From assembly GCA_002633025.1 (NCBI GenBank), contig NMRB01000729.1, positions 63,742-127,741 of the forward strand: a DNA stretch of 64,000 bases, written 5' to 3'. Shown here one piece after another: positions 46,193-57,485 of the stretch (positions are counted from its first letter, which is position 1; each line of letters opens with the position of its first letter). Position numbers and translations under genes: made by a program. The DNA is from Notospermus geniculatus. Its lineage: Eukaryota > Nemertea > Pilidiophora > Heteronemertea > Lineidae. The notes beneath the pieces are model-generated. The model was not told where the DNA came from, did not search any database, and saw only the letters and a list, made by a program, of their open reading frames with translations.

Positions 46193-49100
46193 TTAGTTTC
46201 CAAGCTCCAAAGCAAACTTATCAATGCGGTCAGTTATCCACTTGTTGTAATGGAACACATCTAATGTGTCCACCATGCTCCTCTGAACATGGGGAAATGA
46301 CTGATGGACTCGACCTTGTTGAGCATGAAACGGCCTCACTTTCCGGAGGTCTTCCAGCATCCTCTGCTCATCATATTCTGCTGATACCTTAGATGGAGCG
46401 CTTGCCCTAATAATCACACCAGTGGTCAAATCATAACTGTCGGAGATTTCATTCAGACCAGCAATGGCATTACTCATCTTTACCACTGATTGGGTGTCAG
46501 TTTTGTTTGACTGCATGTGTTTCAGACGTTTTTTGCTGCTGCGAACCAGATGTTCCATTTGTCGGTCTGCCTCAATATGCGAGTCCTTTCTGCCTTTTGT
46601 ATTAACAAACATAGCATAGAAGGTTTCTGTGGCTTGACGTTCAGACAGTGTGCACTTTTGGTGAACCAGAAACCGGAGAATTTCCAAGGCATACTTTGAG
46701 AGATTCTTGTGGCTTTTCAAGAAAATCATGGCTAATTTGAGAAGACGAATAGCTCTGTCTCTGTCGGGAAGACGGATCAGGTCCAGTAAGTCCTTAAATA
46801 ACAGTCCTAACTCGAGAACTAGGTGACCATAATTCTTCACCCTGTCACTTGCCTGTATCGAAGGTTTTGGTCTAGGAGTCTCCTTTGTTAGTATCTGCAG
46901 CAATTGACCATTGCTTAGTTGGACTGTCACCAGCTGTCCATCAACTGAAAAGACAAATCAGCAAAAAAACTATGTATAGTGTTAACTTCAGCTTGGCCAC
47001 ATTCCACCACTACCAGACAATGAGATTTACATTCAAATACTTCAGTCATAAATTTAACTGAAATTAGGGAGGTTTATATACCAAACAACACACATAAAGA
47101 TGAATGGCAAAAGACAAAACAATGTTTAGTTTTTAAACCTCCCTATTTTATTGCAAGCCTTACCTTGTACATCACTCTCTCTGTCAGATGCATCCTCATC
47201 TCTTCTTCTGTAGTGGTCAAGCACCAAGTGTTCTGCCATCCTTCCGAAATTTTCAAGCATCCACTGTAACTGCTCATCCTTTGAACCAAACACCTCTGGG
47301 AAGGGATGGTTGGTGGGCATTGAGTATATTGTCTCCATACCAAAGTATGTAAGAGCAGCCTCACTGATGTATGCATTGACCATAGAGATGAAGAAGTCTT
47401 TGTCTGCGTCATAGGCATGTTTGACCTCTTCGTTCACATTAGACCTGGAAATCCTATCTATCAGAGATTTCATTGTCCCCATGTCTTGATTGCTGTCTGC
47501 ATTGTACAGCTTTTCAAAGCACATTTGCAGATAATTCATCATCAGATGAAAAAATTCAAAAGTGATAGGAGACAGATGTTTGAATTTCGCTTCATCAGTT
47601 TGTTCATGTGCTCTCAGCCTTTTTGCTCCAGAAAACCTCTCACGGGTGAGCTGATCACCACCAATATGAACATTTGTATCTTGTTGCACATCCTTTCCTG
47701 CCTCAGTCTGTACGTGCACTACAGTTGCTTCATAATAATCCAAGATGTCGACCACATCTCTGTAGACTGTTCATTCTTGAATAGAATGGGCAATGGGATT
47801 ACTTTAGTCTTTTCAGTTAGAACTGCAGTATGCTTTCCTTCAATGAATTCAGGTAATGCCTTCTTCAGAAAGTGAAATGCTGGCACTGACTGTGTCAGGA
47901 CCCGCCCAATGAGAATGGCATACTCCCTTTTTAATTCCTGAAAGTCATCCTCATTTGGACGATAATCAGCTGCAGTTGTCTGTTTATGATCAACTTGGGG
48001 TTTGTCTGATGACAACTCCGGAAAATCGTAGTTCTGAACTAAGGCGGCTGATCCGAAAGCATGTTCCATTTTCCCTTTCCTGTCCATGCGCTCACTTTTA
48101 ACTTTAATCCGCCAATTGATATTGTCCCCAATCAATCTGTATCGACGATTAGATTTCACAACTTCAATTAGCTCACTGTTGAAGTTCCCACCTATCACAG
48201 TCAGAAGGTACTGACTTCGTGAATATGACTGACAGACGCCAAGTGGTTGTAATCGGTCAAACACCTACAAAGATAATTTATTTAACATCAAAAATACATT
48301 CCAATTGTTGAGTACATAATCACTGTTGTACTGGAGGGTTCACTTTAATAACAAGCATGCTTTTTAAAACCATATTTTAAAGTAGCCTTTTTCTGAACTT
48401 GAATCTTACTTTCTGCTCACAACCGTTGTCAAGCAGCAAGGTTGACACCAATCGCTGAACTCGACTCAATTCATGGAATCGTGATTGCATGATAATTGAG
48501 TACACCATTCCAATCTTTGCCAGGACCTGTTGAGCTTCTCCTTCCTTATGGCGTCTGGATGGTGGCAGGCTAAGGCTCATTACCATTGCAAAGACCTCTG
48601 GATATGTGTCCTTGAACTCTTTCACAGTCTTCTCCCAACTGAAGTCTTTCAGAGCCTTGAGATCTTTGTCAAACAAGTATGATGTACCATGAATACGCTT
48701 GGTGCAAGTTTGCGCTTGTTTGTCTATGACATCTCTCATATTTGAAACAAAATGTTTTCTGACCAGTACCAAATTACACAGATACTGAGTCAACTGGGAT
48801 ACAGTTGATTGCTGTGCAAGTTCACAAATTTTTGTGATATCTGTTGGGTCAAGTTTTTCAGTTCGGGATATGTCACTTCCAAAGTTAACAACATCCACTA
48901 CTCCAGGTTTAACAGTCTTTTTTGAACGTTTCCTCTTCATCTTGGGAGCCTTAGGTTCACTTCGAGAATAGCCATGGTCAACAGATACTTCTTGAGGTTT
49001 AGTTTCCACCTGAAGCAAAAGATAGTGAGGTCATTCACACTTTGTCATCCCTATTGAGGGCACTCTGCCTGGAGAACACCTCCCAATCAAGAAAGGCAAG

Positions 49101-50586
49101 ACTTAGACATCCTCAACAGCAACCAAATATGACATCATCACTCAAGTCAAGAAACACTGAACTCATATAACTCTTTCAATATTGAGCCATTTTGTAGCCA
49201 TTTTAATGGCTTGTCCCTTCAGTGTAACCTTTGTTGATACAAGTTATGTGGTGCAATGGCATAAGCCCCTTGCCTATCAATTGGAGTCTGAAAAGGCTTC
49301 ACCAGTTCTTTAATCTCACCTTCTTTTTCTCTAACTTAAACTTGGTCATCAGTATGTCTTGGTTATGTGTTGTCACCCGAGTCTCTGGACATGGTGATGG
49401 ATTAGTGGTAGGGTCATCAGCAATTGTGGTACTCATCTGAAAAACAAGGCAGCATACATTCTTAGTTTCCAGGCAATTGGCTGGGTGTCAACATTTCATG
49501 ACTGACAATGGTGCATTCTGTTGATATCTGCCCAGCATAGTCTAATCATCATAATTACATTCTAGTTTTATGCTACATCATTTCCCCCTCAGACTGAGAA
49601 TGTGTCAGTAAGTGCTAAGTCATGTCCTATCTCATGACACTGACTCATGGCTTCAATTTATGATCATTCTGTCATCATTCTATCCTCCCAAAGTAAACAT
49701 GTATTGCTCTCTTAATATTTAACTTACCAGGATGGAAGATAACTCAGACTCAACACTTTCTTCTGTCCTTGGCATGGGAGGAGCTATGACACTAGCTCTG
49801 AACTGAAAGGAAACAATGATGCTTTGTGAAGAAAACACTTTCTGAAGAAACATGATTGGAGATATAAGTGGTTCTCTTTAAAATATCACGAATAAAGGTA
49901 TCAAATCTCACCTGATATGCAGACTGGGGTGATGACCATGATGGTGTGAGAACTGGCACCAATATGTCGTTCCAAACCCTAGGAGTAACAGCTGCCAGTG
50001 GAACCACATCATCTAAATTATCAGCTGACAAACTGCCTGAAGGGGTTGCTGCTGAGGCTGATCCTGCCATTGCCAGTGAGCCAGTCAATGAACGACTACT
50101 GGACTTGGGGATGTCACCAGCCCTGTGAGTTACCAGATTAGGCTTCTTTGGGTCTGGGGTGAGAGTTGTTGGGGACTTGGCACATCGTTTAAAACGAGTT
50201 CTTGACGCACACATGGATGAAAACTCGTCAGTCTTTTTCTTTAAAGACATCAGTTTTCTGTCACAGGATCTGCACATAAAGCCACATTGCACGTTGAGGT
50301 GGCCAAACTCCAGCAATAATTTAGATAAATGACGGCTTTTTCCAGCTTCGGAGTCAATGCAAACCCTAGATTTGGGTGCTGTGGTCTCGCCACATGCAAC
50401 ACAATGTTCATTCGACAGTTTTCTTGGTGTAAATTGATAAAACATTGCTCTTTTTCGTAAATTTCTAGTGCTGTCAATTCTGACATTTCCAACCCACGGC
50501 CGTTTGTATACATTGAAGGGATTTCCTGATGCTAAAAATAGCTCTCCAAATAAGGAGTGCTTCATTGGCCAATACCAAACCTCCAT
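46193..50586 (-). CDS. Large DUF6589-like protein with Cys4 finger
   Basis: Six exons with consensus splice sites: 50586-49912, 49802-49728, 49436-49320, 49009-48410, 48264-47164 and 46944-46193 (stop). All junctions agree in phase except for one lost base in exon 5. The product is about 1,110 residues. Residues 62-108 form a C-x2-C ... C-x2-C finger (HCVACG, FMCRSC), as in ZAD-like or transposon-linked fingers, followed by a basic linker. The core has VFDRLQPLGVCQSYS, GDNINWRIKV, NEQ/DVVDILDYYE, GGDQLTRERFSGAKRLRA and, near the end, FVNTKGRKDSHIEAD followed by MEH. These match my memory of DUF6589 (unknown function; fungi and invertebrates). Conserved Asp in GDN and GDQLT could be catalytic, but that is inference. 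The ATG at 50586 is my start; the frame is open further upstream, with an acceptor-like ccctag, so a 5' exon is possible. Confidence 0.75.
47067..47143. mobile_element. 77-bp TA-flanked MITE in the last intron
   Basis: GGGAGGTTTATA and TAAACCTCCC ends, TA on both borders. It lies wholly inside the 219-bp final intron (47163-46945) of the DUF6589-like gene. Its ends match the 17593-17710 element. Confidence 0.7.
47755..47775 (-). other. Frameshift in DUF6589-like exon 5
   Basis: The frame running from exon 4 reaches LPILFKNEQ and then stops within 20 codons. The family-like sequence resumes in another frame as YRDVVDILDYYE. The exon is 1101 bp, one base short of what its phases require, which fits a single-base deletion. 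It may be a real lesion or a base-calling error. Confidence 0.8.
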
Positions 50587-50699
50587 AGCCCTAGCGGAGA
50601 GGTTGGGAACCAAACTAGGGAATAGACCTATCAGGTATCTTTTAGACTGCTTGAACCTGTTGTGATGTTCTCTCTAAGGTGATTCAAAGCCTCGGTCAT

Positions 50700-51390
50700 T
50701 TTCTGCTCGCTAGGAAATCTCTCATTTTTCCCCTTGTCCATCTTGCTTGTCATGTGTGTGTGCTGTGGGCTATTAACACTGCTACAGCATGTGATGCATG
50801 CATGAAGCATGCACTGATGCTGGCCCAGAGTAAAGATTCAAGGAATCTGAGTAGATGTGGGGGATTTCCAGGGGTTACTTGAGGGTTATCTTATAGTTAC
50901 TTTAGAGTTAGCTGAGGTATACTAAGAGTTTACTCAGAGTTTACCTGTATCTGGGGTAAAGAGCTCAGGTTAACTAAAAGTTAACTCAATCCACTTTTAC
51001 TCAATACTTGACCTCACCCATTGTATTTAGTGATGCACCGATAAGAACCTAAACCTAGGAATCCACCATTGATTTTCAAGCTGGTTTTGCTTTGCGACTT
51101 GCATTGCAACTGGGCACCCGATCGCCGTGGTGGACTCCCTAGACGTGATTTCCACCAAGGGCGAAGATGTGGTCAATTTCAGTCGGCAATCGGTCGGCGA
51201 ACATTATCAGTTGCTTGCGATCGTATTCAATCGCAGGTATAGCAGATTGCAAAGCAAGTTGCAAAGCAGAAAATCAGCAGTGGATTCCTAGCTTTAGGTG
51301 AGTGCATACAGTAACACAGTCTTGTGTTCTGTAGGTTACTACTAGTATGCCGATGTAGGTCCCCAAGTACGACTAGCAAATTATGACTTC
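50700..51390. other. No gene recognised
   Basis: Between about 50870 and 50990 the words gttact, agagttt and gttaact recur loosely (gggttacttgagggttatct and similar), a degenerate short repeat. No exon-like frame. Confidence 0.4.
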
Positions 51391-51393
51391 TAA

Positions 51394-51761
51394 CGCTGAA
51401 AGGGTAAATGTCGTCCTGGGTATATACAAAGATTACCCAGGATCTCAATCTTTACTAAAACAATACCCTGGGTGTAGTTTCAGTAGCCTACCATCACCCA
51501 GCATCGTAGTATGACACCTGGATTCAAGGTTGTCTCGCCCGTGGTCAAGTGACTGCCTGAAAAATGTCATGAACCATGAACAGCCTAACTCAATAAATAC
51601 CCCGGCGCGGACCGTGAGATTCCATGGGATTTCTAAATAGGACTCGTTCCTATGCAGTGATTGCGGATGCTGGGTGATGGTCGGCTACCGAAACTACACC
51701 CAGGGTATTGTTTTGCGGAAGATTTTTGTGTATACCCAGGACGACATTTATTCTTTTAGCC
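51394..51761. mobile_element. MITE with 7-bp TSD, copy 2
   Basis: Left end CGCTGAAAGGGTAAATGTCG; the right end has decayed to a TTTATTCTTTTAGCC form. The 7-bp repeat CTTCTAA abuts both ends (51387-51393 and 51762-51768). Relative to 32835-33216 the middle (the gatttctaaataggactcg block) is inverted. Confidence 0.88.
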
Positions 51762-52299
51762 CTTCTAACGCGCACCCCCTTTTCCTCTTTTCTCCTCGCT
51801 CCCACTACCTTCATTGTCACTCTCATGATGCTTCTTCCTCCGACTCTTCAGAAACAGATTAGGCAGCTGAATCAGGATTATTTGGCTCTCCAAGGAGCAT
51901 ACGCTTGAATTCGTCCGGAGTAGGAATCTGAAATCATGGGAACTATTCTGATAATTTTATCTTCCGGTGATTTTCTGGATTTTCCAGCCCGATTCCTCTG
52001 ATTCCTCCGATTTCTCTGATTCCTCTAAATCGGCATGGCCAAATCAGACGTGCTGTAGGTACATGGGTGTGTGTGTGTGGGGGGGGGGGNAACCATTGGC
52101 TCGGCCGCGTTCACAAAGCATTTCTTTATTTCCAGGAAGTCATCTTTTGACGACGCTGGGCATAACTTACGCAATAGTCTGGGATTGGATAACCGATTAT
52201 GTTCCAATCCAAGAGTCGGTAAGGGCCTTACACATGCGCAATGTAGGCCTGATGGTTATGGCATGATATCCGTTGCAATATTCAATACTACTAAATATT

Positions 52300-52510
52300 T
52301 TTGTTCCAAAAATATATTCATTCATGAATGGTAAATATTGATTCATGAATGGAAAATATTCATTCATGAAAAGAATATTTATTCATGAAAAAAATATTTG
52401 TTCATGAAAAAATTATTTATTCATGAAAAAAATATTTGTTCATGAAAAAATAGTTATTCATGAAAAAAGTATTTGTTCATGAAAAAATTTATATTTGTAT
52501 TCAAGAAATT
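52300..52510. repeat. AT-rich tandem repeat of tattcatgaa words
   Basis: About ten units of 20-24 bp (atttattcatgaaaaaa and close variants), each holding the tcatga palindrome. A G10 run with an ambiguous base is at 52081-52090, just upstream. Confidence 0.9.
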
Positions 52511-52632
52511 TTATTTCATTCGATGTGACTTCCGGTTTTATGCGAACTCGGAATTGTGGGTAATCTTGAAACGACGGCTCCGATTGGCCAATTTGTTCAC
52601 GTGGTTGGCAAAATGGCAGCGCCCATGAGATT

Positions 52633-53661
52633 TTGGACATGCATGATCAGATGATGGATGTGTTTGAGTTGTTGGAGAATTTCTTTTCTTCTTTAGTCGA
52701 TTTTTTGATTATCTCCGAGCAGAAGTACTACTCGAATGAGTTCGACGGTAACAGTAGGCAAATCGTTCGCCAATTGACAGCCTACATTAGGCCTAACGTT
52801 GTTGAATTAATCAATATTCGTTTCCGGGATCATGATCATCAACATGATGATCAAGGCCAAGAAGGGCAAGGTCATGTCCATGATGATATTGAGGTGCAAG
52901 GTAGGTCTAGGCATTATATGGTAGGCCTACGGTACCGGTAGGCTACATGCATGCCCTAGGTACAGTGTACCGGTAGGGCCTAGCAGGGTAGGCCCTGGCC
53001 CCTGCCTGCCTAGCCTATTTTTTAATTTTAATATTGACATAGGCCTGCAGGCAGGCCTAACTCCTAGGCCTCGAGCGAGGTAGGTAGGGGTAGGGCATCT
53101 TGCATTTAGGCCCTGGCCTGAACCTGTACAGTGCTGTAGCCCCCCTACTAGCCTATATTCTGTAGTATCACCCTATGGTGATACTAGCGGCGCCACCCTA
53201 TGCCTGGACAATGGTGGCGCTGCTTCCCCCCTCAACTTGCCGGCACAATGTACATGTACCGGTAGTCAAAAAAAGGTGTTGCCATTGTTTCAATTCCGTA
53301 GTATGGTAACTTCCAGCGGGCCGGGTAGTGAAACTTGTGTTCTGTTTCGTTTTTGCAGATTGGCCACAGGGGCAATATGCCTTTGGTCGCAATGGTGATG
53401 ATGAAGTTGTTGATATACTGGTACCCGCATTCGGTGCAGGTGATAGGCATGGTGAGTATGAACCTAACATTTGTTTTATGACAATAGTCTGTGGCGGTGT
53501 TTCAGTTCTGCAGTAATCTTTCCATTATGATCGATGGTGAAATTCATGCTCTGTTTCATTTCTTGCAGAAAGGCCACAGGGACAAGATGCCTTCGGTGCC
53601 AATGGTGATGGTGATGGTGATGGAGTTGATGTCCCTGCATTCGGTGCAGGTGATAGGCGTG
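52633..53661 (+). CDS. Three in-phase exons, possible transposase 5' end
   Basis: Exon 1 runs from an upstream ATG to 52900 (MMDVFELLENFFSSLVDFLI ... HDHQHDDQGQEGQ), ending in phase 1. Exons 53359-53451 and 53569-53661 are each 93 bp, phase 1 at both sides, and encode related 31-residue segments (DWPQGQYAFGRNGDDE... and ERPQGQDAFGANGDGD..., both ending PAFGAGDR). They are duplicates together with their upstream intron sequence. Both acceptors (ttttgcag, tcttgcag) and donors are good. A further phase-1 join to about 55104 (weak acceptor accaag) would give DGPGRPRL, the start of the transposase homology. I do not recognise the N-terminal domain. The link is an inference. Confidence 0.45.
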
Positions 53662-53884
53662 GTAAGAGTGAACCTAAACATTGCTCAAGTCTTGTATTGT
53701 ATGAAATAGTTGAAAATAATAGTCTGTGAGGAGCAGTGCCCAGGGCAGATTCAGGATTTTGGTGAAGCAGGCACGGAAGATATCGGGTGGACGAATGAAG
53801 CCACAGCAGGGGCTATCCCATAAAATTTTGAAATTTACAAGGAGTTGGTGCGATTCCCCAGCATGTGAGGGACAAATTAAAAGG

Positions 53885-54084
53885 CAATAGAGGCCTTGCA
53901 AATGACGTCACACGCCGCCATGTTGGGGAGCAAATGCTGCAGAGGCGTAGCGAAATGAGCTGTGCATGTCCCAATGAGCGGTGAGCTGTGAGCTGTGCAT
54001 GTCAAACATGGCGTGGCGCAAGTCACATCACGGTCAGTTCCCCCAGCATGGCCGCCAAGATGACGTCATTGCAAGGCCTCTATT
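53885..54084. mobile_element. MITE with AATAGAGGCC ends and TGACGTCA sites
   Basis: AATAGAGGCCTTGCAAATGA on the left, with TGACGTCATTGCAAGGCC and TCTATT on the right. TGACGTCA lies just inside each end. The interior (cgccgccatgttggg, gcgaaatgagc, catggccgcca) is shared with 28968-29175. Confidence 0.88.
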
Positions 54085-54089
54085 CTGTG

Positions 54090-54970
54090 CACATTGAAAA
54101 ATGGCAATTTTTCTACTGTTGGTCACCCATAAATTGGGGTAGGGGGCCATGGAATGGGCGTGCCCCTTGGATCTGCCACCATTGTCACGACAGATGGCGC
54201 ATCGTACCTCGCACCGATCTGTCACCGCGCGCTCAAGGAATCATGGGATACTTCAGGACTACTTGTTGCATTTTCAAGATGGCGGGCGATTCCTCGCTTC
54301 GCGTTAATAAATTGCAGAATCTCCTAAAATAGGCCTACCAAGGATGTCTCCCTGTGAGGGTATCACATACATAGGCCTAGATATGCTGTACATGTCATGT
54401 TAGCCACTGACAGCTGCGTTGGTGCGTCGTCACACACTCGGCACTCGGTCTACAGTAGGCCTACTGAACACACTGAACTGTGAATAGTGGCTGCCGGGGG
54501 TCATCCAATATCATCTTTTTCGTCTCGATAATGTCATGTCTATGGTAATTTGTCATCAGAAATGACAAATCGGTCAATTATTTGCAAAGTCTGCACGAAA
54601 TAAGCCTCATATCGCTNACGGTATCAAAAAGTCCGAAAAGTTGAAGTAATTTTTCAACTTTATCACGCTTTCAGGAGCGAATCATGTCAAAAAAAGCTTT
54701 TTATGAACGCGTCATCACCACAAAGTGTCATTTTATCTCATTTAATTTTATTTTAAGTGTCTTATTTTATTTTATTTTGTCATTTTTATTTTATATCTCC
54801 TTCGTGCCTGACGTTTTTAGTAACTTTCTTCACAAAATGCTCTATTTTTCGCATTCTGCATCGTCTTAGCAGCAACACTATTGCCGCCTGGGCCTTAAAC
54901 TGATTAAAAACCACCAAATTTGGTACATTGTCATGGAAACATTCTTCCATCGGGTCTAAATTCATATTGG
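54090..54970. other. No gene recognised
   Basis: Short frames only; one ambiguous base at 54617. Possibly an intron if the 52.6-53.7 kb exons join the transposase. Confidence 0.4.
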
Positions 54971-54975
54971 CCGCC

Positions 54976-55110
54976 ATCTTGGCGCTACTCGATCGACTTC
55001 GATTCACCACTCGAGTAGGCATGCGCACTTTGCTTTTCTGACGTTATTACCGGTGGCAGATTCTGAACTCCAACTCTACTCGAGTTGTGAATCGAAGTCG
55101 ACCAAGATGG
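54976..55110. repeat. Inverted repeat before the transposase
   Basis: catcttggcgctactcgatc / gacttcgattcaccactcgag and its reverse complement ctcgagttgtgaatcgaagtc / gaccaagatg lie about 60 bp apart. It may be a foldback element inserted just before the transposase reading frame. Confidence 0.75.
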
Positions 55111-56686
55111 TCCTGGTCGTCCAAGATTACATATTGACATTGATCAAGTCTCATATCTATTCCACCTTGGTTTCAAGGTGTCCACCATTGCCAGGATGTT
55201 TATGATGCATAGAACTATTATTGTGGCGAAAGTTGCAGCAGAGTGGAATTGAATTGGAAAAGTATTCAGACATAAGTGATGAAAATCTGATGGATGTAAT
55301 GATGGAGATATATCATCACCACCCTCATTGTGGGGTAACCATGATGATGGGGCATTTACGTTCGAGAGGCATTGTTGTCCAAAACAATCGTGTAAGGGTT
55401 TATTTAAGAGAAATAGATCCAGTTAATTCCGCATTGCGGTGGGGCCTTATGGCTTAGCGCAGGCAGTATAGTGTTCCTGGGCCGAATAGTTTGTGGCACA
55501 TAGATGGACATCATGCATTAGTAAGATGGCGTTTGGTAACGCATGGTGGGATTGACGGCTATAGTCGATTAGTTGTGTATTTAGCATGTTCTGTTAACAA
55601 TAGAGCTGAAACTGTGTCAAATTTGTTTCAACATGCATGTGAGAGATATGGTTTACCTTCGCGGGTTAGAGCTGATAGGGGGAGCGAAAACCTCGGGGTA
55701 CAAGAAATGATGGAAGAACTTAGAGGAAGAGACAGGGGGAGTTTCATTGCTGGGCGATCTGTCCACAACTGTCGTATTGAACGCCTCTGGCGAGATGTTT
55801 ACTACAGTGTCATTCAGACATTTTACTCGCTATTTTATCATATGGAAGCCCAGGGGATCTTGGATGTCAAATTGAGTTGGCAGTAGATATGCAGGTGTGA
55901 AAGAAGTAGATAAACAGTACACTACTGCCAGGCAGTAGTCTACTGCGTGTCGGTAGGGGAACGCATGGTGGGATTGACGGCTATAGTCGATTAGTTGTGT
56001 ATTTAGCATGTTCTGTTAACAATAGAGCTGAAACTGTGTCAAATTTGTTTCAACATGCATGTGAGAGATATGGTTTACCTTCGCGGGTTAGAGCTGATAG
56101 GGGGAGCGAAAACTTCGGGGTACAAGAAATGATGGAAGAACTTAGAGGAAGAGACAGGGGCAGTTTCATTGCTGGGCGATCTGTCCACAACTGTCGTATC
56201 GAACGCCTCTGGCGAGATGTTTACTACAGTGTCATTCAGACATTTTACTCGCTATTTTATCATATGGAAGCCCAGGGGATCTTGGATGTCAATTCAGAAG
56301 AAGACATATTTTGCTTACATTTTGTGTATGTCCCTCGGATAAACCATTGTCTGTCAGAGTTTATGAATGCGTATAATAACCACAGTTTGCGGCCAGCAAG
56401 AAGTTGGACACCAACCCAGATCTGGACAAATGGTATGATTCATGCCAGTTATTTGAATGATCCTGATGTAGGCATTGATTTAATTACATATGGTGTTGAT
56501 CCTGCTGGTCCTATGCCAGAACATCTGGATGATGATGTTGACATAGAAATACCAGAAACTATTGCCCCAGCCGTTGACGTTGAAGAATTGTTTCGCCTTT
56601 ATAACCCCTTGTCTGAAAGTGAGGAATACGGGGTAGATATATATCTTATGGTGCAGAACTGTGTCAGAGACAGGTTAGGCCATTGA
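55104..56686 (+). pseudogene. DDE integrase-type transposase, broken
   Basis: An HTH-like start (GRPRLHIDIDQVSYLFHLGF, then KVSTIARMF) leads by a one-base frameshift near 55221 into LWRKLQQSGIELEKYSD. At 55455 an in-frame TAG precedes RRQYSVPGPNSLWHIDGHH. The rve-type catalytic triad is visible: D in HIDGHH (55503), D in RADRGSEN (55674) and E in RIERLWRD (55779). A 333-bp segment is then repeated, so the first copy ends early (LDVKLSWQ) and the second carries D2, E and the family C-terminus (FCLHFVYVPRINHCLSEFMN, then NNHSLRP) to TGA at 56686. It resembles the integrase-core proteins common in fish and invertebrate genomes, related to IS3/Ginger-like transposases; superfamily is not assigned. 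With three lesions it cannot make an intact enzyme. Confidence 0.85.
55538..56292 (+). repeat. 333-bp direct duplication with 89-bp spacer
   Basis: 55538-55870 and 55960-56292 (offset 422) are identical except for about three bases (ctcggg/ttcggg, ggggga/ggggca, attgaa/atcgaa). The 89-bp spacer is unrelated to the transposase and contains the palindrome actactgccaggcagtagt. Confidence 0.95.
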
Positions 56687-56699
56687 AATATCATTCATG

Positions 56700-57480
56700 A
56701 GAAGATGTACATTGACAATAGAAGGTGTTGCTGGGGACTTAACAACAGAGGTTTTCAACTTCGCAGAAACCTGGGAAAGAATTGTAGCTATTTTGTTAGG
56801 ATGATTTCATGGATCAAGTATCCATCATCTGTGTACAGCCTGGACTATGTACTCTTTCATTCAATGATGAGGAATTCTACAGCTTAGTGAAACACATACC
56901 TGTCGACCCACTGTTAGTCTTGTTCACTCTAGAGGTGGACCATTGGAATGCCAAGTGAGGAAATAAAACATTCAATTTGACCACAAGATTTTATGGCTGA
57001 CAACAGTCCATAGGCCACAATGTTTATTATTAGGCAGAGTCACCTGATTCATTACGCCATAACATGTAACCACAATTAAGTCGATCTTGCCACACTTTAA
57101 CCGCAAACTGCATCCAATGGTCCGCCTCTAGCTTGAGCCAGACTATACTCTAGCGGCCCAAATGTGCATGCCGAACAATACCTAGACAGTTGTGTTAGTA
57201 TTTCTGTTCTTTAGCATGTACTTTCTTGGAATGGCCACCCTGAATTGGCAACATTCTGATGAATGAGCTCGAGCGGATAAATCAAATAAAGACAAACACC
57301 ATACTTGGTTCTTGTCTTGGCATTTATTTATTGACTAAAAATCAATCAAAATAAATGAGCAGGTACTGTTCTTAGTATCACTTCAAAAATCTGACAGATT
57401 ATTTCGTTTTGTATGCACAATACCTCCAGGAGGAACCTCGTGATGCGACTTGAAAAGGCAGTCGTAACTCTCTAACACAT
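56700..57480. other. No gene recognised
   Basis: Probably 3' flank of the transposase element. aataaa words occur at about 56961 and 57286. No inverted terminal repeat could be matched to the upstream side. Confidence 0.4.
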
Positions 57481-57485
57481 GAAAT

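Noticed and set aside
49231-49440. Plus-strand frame opposite the DUF6589-like gene
   Set aside because: It is the shadow of exon 3 on the minus strand, which has both splice sites and phase agreement.
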